Shown here piece after piece: positions 8,617 through 16,305 of a DNA stretch of 64,000 nucleotides. The notes under the pieces are model-generated. The model was not told where the DNA came from. It did no database searches and was given only the letters and a program-made list of their open reading frames with translations. Within the stretch, counting starts at the first letter, position 1. Each line of letters starts with the position of its first letter. The DNA is from Rhodococcus sp. SBT000017 (lineage in GTDB: Bacteria; Actinomycetota; Actinomycetes; Mycobacteriales; Mycobacteriaceae). Where the stretch lies: NCBI RefSeq assembly GCF_003688915.1, contig NZ_REFU01000002.1:744001-808000 (forward strand). The letters are read 5' to 3'. Position numbers and translations under genes: made by a program.

Positions 8617-9834
8617 TCAGCCGACCTCGGGCGTGACGAGCAGTACCTGATCGTCGGATCCGTTGTCGGTGGTGAGCAGGAAGCCGCCGTCGCTTCCGAA
8701 GGGGGTGAGCGAACGCAGCCTGCCGTAGGTGCCTTCCAGCGCCTCCGCCTCCGCGACGTACTCGGTTCCGTCCTCCGACAAAGCCAGGAAGACGAGCTTC
8801 TCGCCCTGCTGACTCGAGATCACCGCGGCACCGTTCCAGGACCCCCACTGTTCCCCGTCGGTGAACGTGACGTCGGGGGTGGCGATGGTCGGATCACCCG
8901 AACTCCACACTGCGGGCAGGGCACCGGGAACCCGATCGGGGTCGGTCATGGGAACCGACTCGTCGTAGACCGACGACCGTCGATCGGGGCGATAGCCGTA
9001 GTTGCCGCCCGGCACCAACAGGTTCAGCTCGTCGTCGCGGCTCGTCCCCTGCTCGACCTCGAAGATCTGATCGGTTCCGGGACGGATCGCCAGTCCCTGC
9101 ACATTGCGATGACCGAGAGTGAAGATGCGATCCGGTGCATCAGCCGCGGCGGTGCCGTCTGCGTTGACGTGTAACACCTTGCCGCCCAGCGAGTTTCGAT
9201 CCTGAGGAACACTGGGGCTGGCAGTGTCCCCGGTGCCGATGTACAGCGTGCCGTCGGGATGAGCCAGAATTCGGCAGCCACCGTGACGCCCGCCGTCTGC
9301 GACGGGAATGTCGTCGACGAGGGTTCCGGTGCGCGTCAGAGCCGTCCACTCCGGGTCCACGGTCCACGACATCACGCCGATGTTGTTACCTGCGTCGCCG
9401 CGCACACCCTGACAGGTGTAGATCGTTCGCGACGCGGCGAAATCGGTAGCCAGTGCGATTCCCATGAGTCCGGTCTCACCGGCGGCGTAGAGGTCGTCGA
9501 GGTCCGCGTTCAGTTCGCGCTGGACTCCCGCGGAGTCGCGGATGACGAACCGGCCGGAGCGCTCTCCGGTCAGCACCGTGCCATCGGGAGCGACCACCAC
9601 GTCCCACGGTTTGTCGAGGCCGTCGAGCACGGTGGTGACCGACAGGTTCGGCAGCGGTTCGGTAGGTGCGGCCGAGGAGGGAGCAGAGTCGGAAACAGAG
9701 CCCTGCGACGACGAGGTCGCGGACGACTCGGTCGGCTCTGCGCCACCGCCCTCTCCGGTGGCGTCCGCCGAACAGGCCGCTACCAAGGCGACGCTCATGG
9801 CGATGACCGCTGCGCCGGTGACCGGTTTCTTCAC
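8617..9834 (-). CDS. Lipoprotein paralogue of the PQQ-type sugar dehydrogenase
   Basis: Same propeller family as its downstream neighbour, but here the N-terminus is a lipoprotein signal (MKKPVTGAAVIAM, lipobox VAAC) followed by a Ser/Glu/Ala-rich linker of about 40 residues. The core repeats the motifs DGLDKPWDVVVAPDG, GGRHGG-CRI, DGTLYIGTGD and LVPGGNYGY. It lacks the glycine-rich insertion of the paralogue. The pair looks like a recent tandem duplication in which one copy is membrane-anchored and the other secreted. The gap between them (8506-8616) shows no further gene. Confidence 0.84.
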   Translation of the reverse strand: MKKPVTGAAVIAMSVALVAACSADATGEGGGAEPTESSATSSSQGSVSDSAPSSAAPTEPLPNLSVTTVLDGLDKPWDVVVAPDGTVLTGERSGRFVIRDSAGVQRELNADLDDLYAAGETGLMGIALATDFAASRTIYTCQGVRGDAGNNIGVMSWTVDPEWTALTRTGTLVDDIPVADGGRHGGCRILAHPDGTLYIGTGDTASPSVPQDRNSLGGKVLHVNADGTAAADAPDRIFTLGHRNVQGLAIRPGTDQIFEVEQGTSRDDELNLLVPGGNYGYRPDRRSSVYDESVPMTDPDRVPGALPAVWSSGDPTIATPDVTFTDGEQWGSWNGAAVISSQQGEKLVFLALSEDGTEYVAEAEALEGTYGRLRSLTPFGSDGGFLLTTDNGSDDQVLLVTPEVG

Positions 9835-9922
9835 GAGCGCTCCTGACGAATTTCGGTGAGTCCCATTTTTCCGTTATTACCGTTTTCGCGACTTCCGAAC
9901 CACCGACCGAGCGGGGTCGTGT

Positions 9923-10126
9923 TCAGGACACCAGTCGATACCCGGCTTCGGCGACAGCGGCGTCCACCGTCGCGGTATCGAGCGCCGAATCACTGCTCAC
10001 CACGACCGCACCGGAATTCACATCGACGTCGACACCGGTGACTCCCGAGATCTCCGATACTTCTTCTCGCACCGACGCTGCGCAATGCCCGCACGTCATG
10101 CCCTCGACCGAATATGTCGTCTGCAT
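9923..10126 (-). CDS. copZ: CopZ-like heavy-metal-associated (HMA) copper chaperone
   Basis: A 67-residue HMA-domain protein with the metal motif GMTCGHC (Cys12 and Cys15), the classic MxCxxC copper(I) site. The start ATG at 10126 is preceded by a strong AGGAG ribosome site; the longer frame upstream is non-coding. It begins 20 bases after csoR and should be cotranscribed, handing Cu(I) to an exporter. No copA-type ATPase is in the neighbourhood, so the chaperone either serves an exporter elsewhere or acts as a copper buffer. Confidence 0.88.
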   Translation of the reverse strand: MQTTYSVEGMTCGHCAASVREEVSEISGVTGVDVDVNSGAVVVSSDSALDTATVDAAVAEAGYRLVS

Positions 10127-10146
10127 CTGGCTTTTCTCCTCTTCCG

Positions 10147-10428
10147 TCAGGAACGAACCAGGCGCGCGATGGCCTCGGAGGCCTCTTTCACTTTCGCGTC
10201 CGCCTCGGGTCCGCCGTGTTTCGCGGCCTCCACGACGCATCCCGCGAGGTGGGCGTCGAGCAGCTTCAACGAGACCGACTGCAGCGCCTTGGTCACCGCG
10301 GACACCTGGGTGAGGACGTCGATGCAATAGCGGTCGTCTGCGACCATTCTCGATATCCCGGCCACTTGACCCTCGATACGACGCAATCGCTTCAGCAGAT
10401 CGTCCTGCTCGGCACTGTAGCTGCTCAT
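10147..10428 (-). CDS. csoR: CsoR-family copper-sensing transcriptional repressor
   Basis: Small all-helical repressor that leaves its operator on binding Cu(I). The 93-residue protein has the three copper ligands Cys35 (RYCIDV), His60 and Cys64 (HLAGC), at almost the same numbering as M. tuberculosis CsoR (36, 61, 65), plus the N-terminal RLRRIEGQV helix. ATG 10428 (MSSYSAEQ) is preferred over ATG 10440. A GC-rich palindrome immediately upstream is its likely operator, so it should be autoregulated together with copZ. Confidence 0.92.
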   Translation of the reverse strand: MSSYSAEQDDLLKRLRRIEGQVAGISRMVADDRYCIDVLTQVSAVTKALQSVSLKLLDAHLAGCVVEAAKHGGPEADAKVKEASEAIARLVRS

Positions 10429-10440
10429 AACGCCCACCAT

Positions 10441-10460
10441 ACCCCTACCCGGTAGGGGGT
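10441..10460. promoter_or_regulatory. CsoR operator (copper box)
   Basis: The sequence ACCCCTACCCGGTAGGGGGT contains 8-bp perfect arms CCCCTACC/GGTAGGGG around one base, the typical TACCCC...GGGGTA pattern of CsoR sites. It lies 13 bases upstream of the csoR start and overlaps the stop codon (10445-10447) of the upstream membrane-protein gene. csoR therefore has its own copper-responsive promoter inside the 3' end of the preceding gene. Confidence 0.8.
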
Positions 10461-10696
10461 GCACCTCTCGACAGGAGTCGACGCACGCCGTCGACCATGA
10501 GCAGTGCGGCCACGGTGACGATCAGGGCGGCGAGCGCGATCCACGACCCCGAGTAGAACGTTCCCGAATACGCCGGGGACACATCGGGAACCGCGGGAAA
10601 CTCGGTGGTGCGCACCCCTGCGTTCCAGCACGCCACAGCTCCGATCACCGCGAGCAGAGCCAACACCAGCTCCGCCCACCCGAGAGACTTCCTCAC
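10445..10696 (-). CDS. Small two-helix membrane protein
   Basis: An 83-residue protein I cannot name. GTG at 10696 overlaps the TGA of the upstream gene (GTGA), which fixes the start (VRKSLGW). It has two hydrophobic segments, ELVLALLAVIGAVACW and WIALAALIVTVAALLMV, separated by a polar loop with TTEFPAVPDVSPAYSG that likely faces outside, and ends in a short basic tail. Cotranscribed with the two membrane-protein genes upstream. Function unknown. Confidence 0.65.
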   Translation of the reverse strand: MRKSLGWAELVLALLAVIGAVACWNAGVRTTEFPAVPDVSPAYSGTFYSGSWIALAALIVTVAALLMVDGVRRLLSRGAPPTG

Positions 10697-11193
10697 AGGT
10701 ACTCCCGCTTCGCCGTTTCCAGCGCCGCACGCAACCCGTCGTCGTCCTTCGCCCACGCCTGCACCAGTCCGCCGCCCACCAGACGCAGCCCGATGCCGTG
10801 TCGCTTGCGCGGCACACCCGACAGCTCCCCGAGTACGCGCGCGGTCTCCCACCTCTTCGGCTCGTACTCACCGTCGGCGTACTCGGCCGGGGGCAGTATG
10901 TCGTCTATCTCGACCAGTTCGACGGTCTCGGTTCCCTGACGCAGCCGCCGGGTGGTGAGTTCGACGCTGACGTGCATCCGCGCGGCGCGGAGCTGGACGT
11001 ACGTGAGACCGACGAGGATCAGCGAGAACAGCGCGAGGGCGAACCAGTGGATCACCGGTCCGGATGCAAGTTCGACCGCGAGCACCACCAGGCAGAACAC
11101 CGGTCCCCACGCCAGCATGCGCCATCGCCCACCGGGCTCGTGGAAGAGCACGGGGTCGTCGGTGGGGGTCTCGCCACTCATCTCACTGCTCAC
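10693..11193 (-). CDS. Membrane protein with cytosolic C-terminal domain, unknown function
   Basis: A 166-residue protein with two adjacent membrane helices (about residues 30-45 and 50-68) and a soluble C-terminal half containing RLRQGTETVELVEIDDILPP and GLRLVGGGLVQAW, reminiscent of PH-like domains of small bacterial membrane proteins. A second start (MSGETPTDD, 11181) is possible. It overlaps the upstream gene's stop by 11 bases and the downstream start by 4, so all three are one transcription unit. No function can be assigned. Confidence 0.65.
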   Translation of the reverse strand: MSSEMSGETPTDDPVLFHEPGGRWRMLAWGPVFCLVVLAVELASGPVIHWFALALFSLILVGLTYVQLRAARMHVSVELTTRRLRQGTETVELVEIDDILPPAEYADGEYEPKRWETARVLGELSGVPRKRHGIGLRLVGGGLVQAWAKDDDGLRAALETAKREYL

Positions 11194-11632
11194 GGACGAA
11201 CCACTCCCGCGCCGACGGCCGGTAGACCAGAACTGCTGCGACCACCAACGCGACGGTGATCACCAGCAGCACGAACGGAAACACCAGCGCGGCGAACGTC
11301 AGCAGCAGCGCAACGGCTCCGGACAGCGCTACCAGGGCGCGTCGGAACCTGCGGTCGCCGCCGCGGACCGGGCCCGACATCAGACCGACGGCCAGCCCGA
11401 CCACGCCGAAGATCACGCCGAGGCCACGAAAGACCGTCAGGAAGGAATCGATCTGCTCGTCCGTCGCACCGCCGGTGGTGAACGATGCGCGGATCTGGTC
11501 GGCGGGAAGCGTCAGGGCGATCATGCACACGACGATGAGCAGCACCGCCGAGGCCAACCACAGCCAGTAGGCGGCGGAAACCACTCGGGGCCGGGCGATC
11601 GGTGCGTCGGTGTCTGCGCTCACGCCAGACAT
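11183..11632 (-). CDS. Four-helix membrane protein, unknown function
   Basis: A 149-residue hydrophobic protein with about four membrane segments (AAYWLWLASAVLLIVVCM, FRGLGVIFGVVGLAVGLM, ALVALSGAVALLLTFAAL and VLLVITVALVVAAVLVY), a pattern seen in many uncharacterised actinobacterial proteins. The sequence DQIRASFTTGGATDEQID between helices 1 and 2 resembles the linker of similar proteins in this phylum. First gene of the three-gene membrane unit. I do not recognise a specific family. Confidence 0.65.
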   Translation of the reverse strand: MSGVSADTDAPIARPRVVSAAYWLWLASAVLLIVVCMIALTLPADQIRASFTTGGATDEQIDSFLTVFRGLGVIFGVVGLAVGLMSGPVRGGDRRFRRALVALSGAVALLLTFAALVFPFVLLVITVALVVAAVLVYRPSAREWFVREQ

Positions 11633-11692
11633 CCTGCCACCGCGGGCGAGCTGCGCGTTCGGCCGGCAGAGATTCTTTCGCCGACGCGGCGC

Positions 11693-11866
11693 TCAGCCTG
11701 CAGAAATTCCCAGCGCCATGATCGCGATGGCGGCCGAGACGGCGAGCAGCAACCCGAGCAGGGCCCAGCCGGGGCGACCGCTCTCGGCGGGACAGGGCTC
11801 GCGATCGACGGCCGGTGCTGCGGTCGGCTGCGTGATACTCGCTGCTGCAGGGGTGTGCTCTGCCAT
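11693..11866 (-). CDS. Small C-tail-anchored membrane protein (hypothetical)
   Basis: A 57-residue ORF from ATG 11866 (MAEHTPAAAS), Pro/Ala-rich at the N-terminus and ending in a single hydrophobic helix WALLGLLLAVSAAIAIMALG. High third-position GC supports coding. An imperfect palindrome at 11877-11903 (arms ATCACTC/GAGTGAT) lies directly upstream and could be an operator. No family recognised. Confidence 0.5.
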   Translation of the reverse strand: MAEHTPAAASITQPTAAPAVDREPCPAESGRPGWALLGLLLAVSAAIAIMALGISAG

Positions 11867-11946
11867 GTCGGTTCCGATCACTCGAGAAGATATCGAGAGT
11901 GATGCTAGTCACACAGCTGGTGCCGCAGCCTCGAACACGCCCGAAA

Positions 11947-12585
11947 TTATCGTTTTCCCGAAGCGACGAAGTATTTGTTGGATTCCCGACGGTGCATCAG
12001 GTAGATCGCCCCGGCGGCCAACACTCCCTGGCCGATGCCGAGCACACTCATCACGATGTTCATCGCGCCTGCGCTCGACGCAATGGCGAACAGTTCGAGG
12101 ATCATGGTGAACACGGTGAACGATCCGATGATGGTGAGCAGCATGCGCGCCCACATCTTGCCCGCGCGCATCCGCTTGACCCAGAACAGGAACAACGCTC
12201 CGAAACCGAGTACGACGAACACCGTGACGACGAGCATCACCGTCACCATCGACTGCGTGGACTCCACCGTCATGTCGGCGGCCGCGTCCTGCGCTGCGAG
12301 GTCGTCGAGCAGGGACTGCGCGAATTCCTCGCGCGCCCCGAACAGCGTCCACACCGAGAACAGCGCCGAGAGCGCCCCGATCAGCGCCACTCCCCACCAC
12401 AGGTGGCGTGCGGTCTCGACGTCGACGGGGGCCGGACGTGGGGTCGGCGGGGGTTCCGGTCCTGACTGCGGGAACCCGTGCTCGAGCTCCCAGCGCTGCC
12501 AATCCGGCTGCGGCGGTGGGTTGCCCGGCGTGTTGCTGTCGGGGTTGTTGCCGTCCGGGTTGTTGTTCGGAGGAAATTCGTTCAC
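11947..12585 (-). CDS. Proline-rich four-helix membrane protein, end of haem operon
   Basis: A 212-residue protein. GTG 12585 overlaps the hemB stop (GTGA), which fixes the start as VNEFPPNNN. The N-terminal ~60 residues are Asn/Pro-rich and polar (including PPPTPRPAPVDVE), followed by four membrane helices. Such Pro-rich-plus-membrane proteins are common beside hemB in this phylum but uncharacterised. Location suggests a link to haem synthesis or simply cotranscription. Confidence 0.7.
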   Translation of the reverse strand: MNEFPPNNNPDGNNPDSNTPGNPPPQPDWQRWELEHGFPQSGPEPPPTPRPAPVDVETARHLWWGVALIGALSALFSVWTLFGAREEFAQSLLDDLAAQDAAADMTVESTQSMVTVMLVVTVFVVLGFGALFLFWVKRMRAGKMWARMLLTIIGSFTVFTMILELFAIASSAGAMNIVMSVLGIGQGVLAAGAIYLMHRRESNKYFVASGKR

Positions 12586-13556
12586 AACCAGCCCGCCACT
12601 TCGGTAGCCCAATAGGTCAGTACGACATCGGCACCGGCGCGCCGGATACCGACGAGCGATTCCAGTACTGCTGCGTCGCGGTCGATCCACCCGTTCTGAG
12701 CGGCGGCGGTGATCATGGCATATTCCCCGGAGATCTGATACGCCGCAACCGGAACCGGTGACATCTCGGCGACGTCGCGAAGAATATCGAGATACGACAT
12801 CGCCGGCTTGACCATCACCATGTCGGCACCCTCGGCGAGATCGAGCTCCACCTCGTGGGTGGCCTCGCGGCGGTTCGCTGCGTCCTGCTGGTACGTCCGG
12901 CGATCACCCTGCAACGAGGACCCCACTGCTTCGCGGAACGGGCCGTAGAAGGCCGACGCGTATTTTGCCGAGTACGCCAGCTGACCGACCTCGACGTGGC
13001 CGGCAGCGTCGAGTCCGGCGCGGATGGCTCCGACCTGACCGTCCATCATTCCGCTCGGTCCGAGCAGGTGCGCACCCGACTCCGCCTGCGCGACGGCCAT
13101 GTCCACGTAGCGCAGCAGGGTGGCGTCGTTGTCGATGGAACCGTTCTCCCCCAGGACTCCGCAGTGCCCGTGCGAGGTGAACTCGTCCAGGCAGGTATCG
13201 GCCATGATGACCGTCGAATCCCCGAGGTCGCCCTTCAGCCGCGCCAGCCCCCGATTGAGAATTCCGTCCGGGTCGGTTGCACCCGAGCCGGTCTCGTCCT
13301 TGTCCTCGGGCCTCGGTACTCCGAACAGCATGACGCCGCCGACGCCTGCCGTAACGGCCTCGGCGGCCGCAGCGCTCAGCGAATCCAACGTGTGTTGGTA
13401 CACCCCGGGCATCGAGCTGATCGCCCGAGGCTCGGTGATGCCGTCGGCCACGAACATCGGCAGCACCAGATGCCGTGCCTCGAGCGATGTCTCGGCCACG
13501 AGCCGACGCAGTGCCGGGGTACGGCGCAGGCGTCGGGGACGGTCGGTGGGGAACAA
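12582..13556 (-). CDS. hemB: Delta-aminolevulinic acid dehydratase (porphobilinogen synthase)
   Basis: Condenses two 5-aminolevulinate molecules to porphobilinogen. At 324 residues it is full length. The two active-site lysines are in AYSAKYASAFYGPFR and MVMVKPAMSYLD. The metal-site segment reads DTCLDEFTSHGHCG: of the three zinc cysteines of zinc enzymes the first and third positions are Cys, and the middle one is Asp, an intermediate form between zinc- and magnesium-type enzymes. Its stop overlaps the next gene, and it follows the SUMT/hemD fusion after 49 bases. Confidence 0.95.
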   Translation of the reverse strand: MFPTDRPRRLRRTPALRRLVAETSLEARHLVLPMFVADGITEPRAISSMPGVYQHTLDSLSAAAAEAVTAGVGGVMLFGVPRPEDKDETGSGATDPDGILNRGLARLKGDLGDSTVIMADTCLDEFTSHGHCGVLGENGSIDNDATLLRYVDMAVAQAESGAHLLGPSGMMDGQVGAIRAGLDAAGHVEVGQLAYSAKYASAFYGPFREAVGSSLQGDRRTYQQDAANRREATHEVELDLAEGADMVMVKPAMSYLDILRDVAEMSPVPVAAYQISGEYAMITAAAQNGWIDRDAAVLESLVGIRRAGADVVLTYWATEVAGWL

Positions 13557-13605
13557 GCGAACTCCTTACGGACCGGGTGTGCCGATCGTGAGATCCGCAG
13601 CCGAG

Positions 13606-15168
13606 TTACCGGCGGCGCGACTTCTTGCGCGGTGGTGGCAGTGCGCCCTCGGCCCGCAGGCGAGCCGCGTGCTCGGCGAGAGCCTCGACCAGCGGTCCGA
13701 CCTGTGCCGATTCGGGCTGCACGTCCACGCGCAGACCGAACTCGACGGCCGTCTCGGCGGTCTTGGGGCCGATGCACGCCACCAGTGTGCGCGCGTGCGG
13801 CTTTCCGGCGATGCCGACCAGGTTCCGGACGGTGGAACTCGACGTGAAGCACACTGCGTCGAACCCGCCGGTCTTGATCATCTCGCGGGTCTCGGCGGGG
13901 GGCGGTGCTGCCCGGACGGTGCGGTACGCGGTGACGTCGTCGATCTCCCAGCCCCGCTCGCGCAGGCCCTCGGCGAGAGTCTCGGTGGCGATGTCGGCGC
14001 GCGGCAGAAGAACTCGGTTGACCGGATCGAAGACCTCGTCGTACGGCGGGAAGTCCTCGAGCAGTCCGAGCGAGCTCTGCTCACCCGACGGCACCAGTTC
14101 GGGGTTGATGCCGAACGAACGCACCTTCGCCGCGGTTGCCTCGCCGACACAGGCGATCTTGACGCCGGAGAACGCACGAGCGTCCAGACCGAACTCCTCG
14201 AACTTCTCCCACACGGCGCGAACGGCGTTGGTGGAAGTGAAGACGACCCACTGGTAGCGGCCGTCGACCAGGCCCTTGACGGACCGTTCCATCTGGGCCG
14301 GGCTGCGCGGGGGCTCGACGGCAATGGTCGGGACCTCGATGGGGATGGCTCCGTGGGTGACGAGTCGATCGCTCATCTCCCCTGCCTGATCCTTGGTGCG
14401 CGGCACCAGCACGGTCCAGCCGTACAGTGCACGAGATTCCCACCAGGACATCTTGTTTCGGCCCGAGACGACCTTGCCGACGGTGACGACGAGCGATCCG
14501 ACGAGCTCGGATCCGGCGTCGTTGAGGGTGGCGAGGGTGGCCTCGACGGTGCGCTGCTGACGGGTGGTGCCGCGGACGGTGATGGCCGCGGGCGTCTGCG
14601 GTGCCAGGCCGTGTTCGACGAGGGCACTGGCGGTTTCGGCCAGGTGGCCCGAAGTTGCGTGCAGTACCAGCGGGCCCGGAGCAGCAGCGAGTGCTGCCCA
14701 GTCGACCTCGCCCCGGACGTCGGCCTCGGTGTGACCCGAGCCGAGTGCCATGCCGGCGTAGCTGGGGACGGCCGATCCCGACGGCAGGCCGGGGAGCACC
14801 TCGAACGGCACGTGCGTGCGAGCGACGGCGCTGACCTCGGCGATCACCGAGTCGGTCGTGAGCGGATCACCGGAGACAAGGCGAACCACGTCGTGGCCGT
14901 TCTTGGCTTCGGCCAGAAGGGTTTTGGCGACCTCGGCCGGTTCGCCGAGTGCCGGACGAACCTCGACACCGTTCTCGCCCGTCTCCGGGTCACGCGGAAC
15001 GTCGGCACCGACCAGGGCGGTGACTCCCTTGTCGACGTCGGGATCGGTGAATGCGAGCTCGGCCGCTCCGAGCACTTCCCGTGCCCGGACCGTGAGCAGA
15101 GCCGGGTCACCCGGCCCGGATCCCACGAACAGGATCCGTCCGTTGGTGTTCTTGCGGACTGGGCTCAT
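13606..15168 (-). CDS. hemD: Uroporphyrinogen-III synthase fused to a SUMT-like N-terminal domain
   Basis: Two domains. Residues ~10-245 belong to the uroporphyrinogen-III methyltransferase (SUMT/CobA) fold: ILFVGSGPGDPALLT and EVLPGLPSGSAVPSYAG are recognisable. The usual VRLKGGDP-FGRG segment is instead VRLVSGDPLTTDS, so methyltransferase activity is doubtful. Residues ~255-500 form HemD, which cyclises hydroxymethylbilane with D-ring inversion (WTVLVPRTKDQAGEMSDRL, VVFTSTNAV, FTSSSTV). The lysine/arginine-rich C-terminus (PPPRKKSRRR) is unusual. ATG 15168 overlaps the stop of a small ORF. It resembles M. tuberculosis Rv0511. Confidence 0.9.
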   Translation of the reverse strand: MSPVRKNTNGRILFVGSGPGDPALLTVRAREVLGAAELAFTDPDVDKGVTALVGADVPRDPETGENGVEVRPALGEPAEVAKTLLAEAKNGHDVVRLVSGDPLTTDSVIAEVSAVARTHVPFEVLPGLPSGSAVPSYAGMALGSGHTEADVRGEVDWAALAAAPGPLVLHATSGHLAETASALVEHGLAPQTPAAITVRGTTRQQRTVEATLATLNDAGSELVGSLVVTVGKVVSGRNKMSWWESRALYGWTVLVPRTKDQAGEMSDRLVTHGAIPIEVPTIAVEPPRSPAQMERSVKGLVDGRYQWVVFTSTNAVRAVWEKFEEFGLDARAFSGVKIACVGEATAAKVRSFGINPELVPSGEQSSLGLLEDFPPYDEVFDPVNRVLLPRADIATETLAEGLRERGWEIDDVTAYRTVRAAPPPAETREMIKTGGFDAVCFTSSSTVRNLVGIAGKPHARTLVACIGPKTAETAVEFGLRVDVQPESAQVGPLVEALAEHAARLRAEGALPPPRKKSRRR

Positions 15169-15335
15169 CGGTTGTTCTCCAGTGCTGTCTTGTGTGGGTA
15201 CTGCAGTTCTATCGGGGTTGCGGTGCCCCGTTTCGGAATCAGTCGAGCGGTGGCGATCGACTCTCTTCGCACCACCGGACGGGTCGCCTTGCGTTTGGCG
15301 CGTCCGCGGACGGGTGCCGTTATGGCCCTAGACAT
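15165..15335 (-). CDS. Possible small basic protein between hemC and hemD
   Basis: A 56-residue ORF whose ATG (15335) overlaps the hemC stop and whose TGA overlaps the hemD ATG (ATGA), exactly filling the gap. The product is basic: [16 protein letters not shown] at the start, then RPVVRRES and RLIPKRGT. Third-position GC is lower than in neighbouring genes, which weakens the case. It may be a real translationally coupled protein or only a coupling ORF that keeps ribosomes moving into hemD. I do not recognise a family. Confidence 0.4.
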   Translation of the reverse strand: MSRAITAPVRGRAKRKATRPVVRRESIATARLIPKRGTATPIELQYPHKTALENNR

Positions 15336-16305
15336 GAGATCCACCCTGTACCTGAGAACCGGCCTGTGCTGGTTCGGTGACTGAAACGAGTTCGCGCGCA
15401 CCGAGATCGAGCAGTTCGCGGGCCAATTCCCGGCCCAGCTCCTCGGCTCGGTCGGGTGATCCGACGATCGACGCGCGGATGGTGTCACTGCCGTCGATGG
15501 CGGCGACGCAGCCCCGCAAGGACAGTTCGTCGAAGATGCGGCCGTCCTCGTCGATGGATTCGACGACCTCTGCGATCGCGCCGACCGGAGCGGTGCAGCC
15601 GGCTTCGAGTTCTGCGAGCAGCCCGCGTTCGGCTGCCACCGCGGCGCGTGAGTGGGCGTCGTCGAGGGTGGCGATGGCGGTCGCGAGATCGGTGTCCTCG
15701 ACGCGACATTCGACTGCGAGCGCACCCTGGGCGGGTGCCGGGAGCAACTGAACCGGGTCGAGTGCTTCGGTGACGACGTCGAGTCGGCCGATGCGGGACA
15801 GTCCGGCGCGGGCGACGATGACGGCGTCGAGCTCTCCCGACGCGACCTTTCCGATCCGCGTGTCGAGGTTGCCGCGCAGCGGACGGACGTCCAGTCCCTG
15901 TCCGAGAGCTCGCAATTGAGCGATACGGCGCGGGGCGGACGTGCCGACCTTCGCGTCGGCAGGCAACTCACCGAGTACCAGTCCGTCACGGGCGACCAGG
16001 GCGTCGCGCGGGTCCTCGCGAGCCGGGATGGCGGCGATGGTGAACCGCTCGTCGGCCGCCGTCGGCAGATCCTTGTACGAGTGCACGGCGATGTCGACGG
16101 TGCCGTCGGCCAGCGCCTCACGCAGCGCCGCGGTGAAGACACCGACGCCGATTGTCTGTACGGGAGCAGCAGACAGGTCGCCGGCAGTCTTGACGATGAC
16201 CAGTTCCGCTTCGATTCCGGCTGCCGCGAGGGCCACCCGAACGGTGTCGGCCTGGGTGGTCGCCAGAAGGCTTCCGCGAGTACCGATCTTGACGATGCCG
16301 GTCAT
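15328..16305 (-). CDS. hemC: Hydroxymethylbilane synthase (porphobilinogen deaminase)
   Basis: Polymerises four porphobilinogens into hydroxymethylbilane on a dipyrromethane cofactor. At 325 residues it is family length. Motifs are [40 protein letters not shown] and the cofactor-attachment cysteine in [14 protein letters not shown] 16305 overlaps the hemA stop (ATGA). It is in the hemA-hemC-hemD-hemB series and translationally coupled. Confidence 0.96.
   Translation of the reverse strand: MTGIVKIGTRGSLLATTQADTVRVALAAAGIEAELVIVKTAGDLSAAPVQTIGVGVFTAALREALADGTVDIAVHSYKDLPTAADERFTIAAIPAREDPRDALVARDGLVLGELPADAKVGTSAPRRIAQLRALGQGLDVRPLRGNLDTRIGKVASGELDAVIVARAGLSRIGRLDVVTEALDPVQLLPAPAQGALAVECRVEDTDLATAIATLDDAHSRAAVAAERGLLAELEAGCTAPVGAIAEVVESIDEDGRIFDELSLRGCVAAIDGSDTIRASIVGSPDRAEELGRELARELLDLGARELVSVTEPAQAGSQVQGGSHV

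Noticed and set aside
13120..15384. 754-residue plus-strand open frame over hemB-hemD
   Set aside because: Antisense shadow of overlapping haem genes; no motif and no ribosome site.
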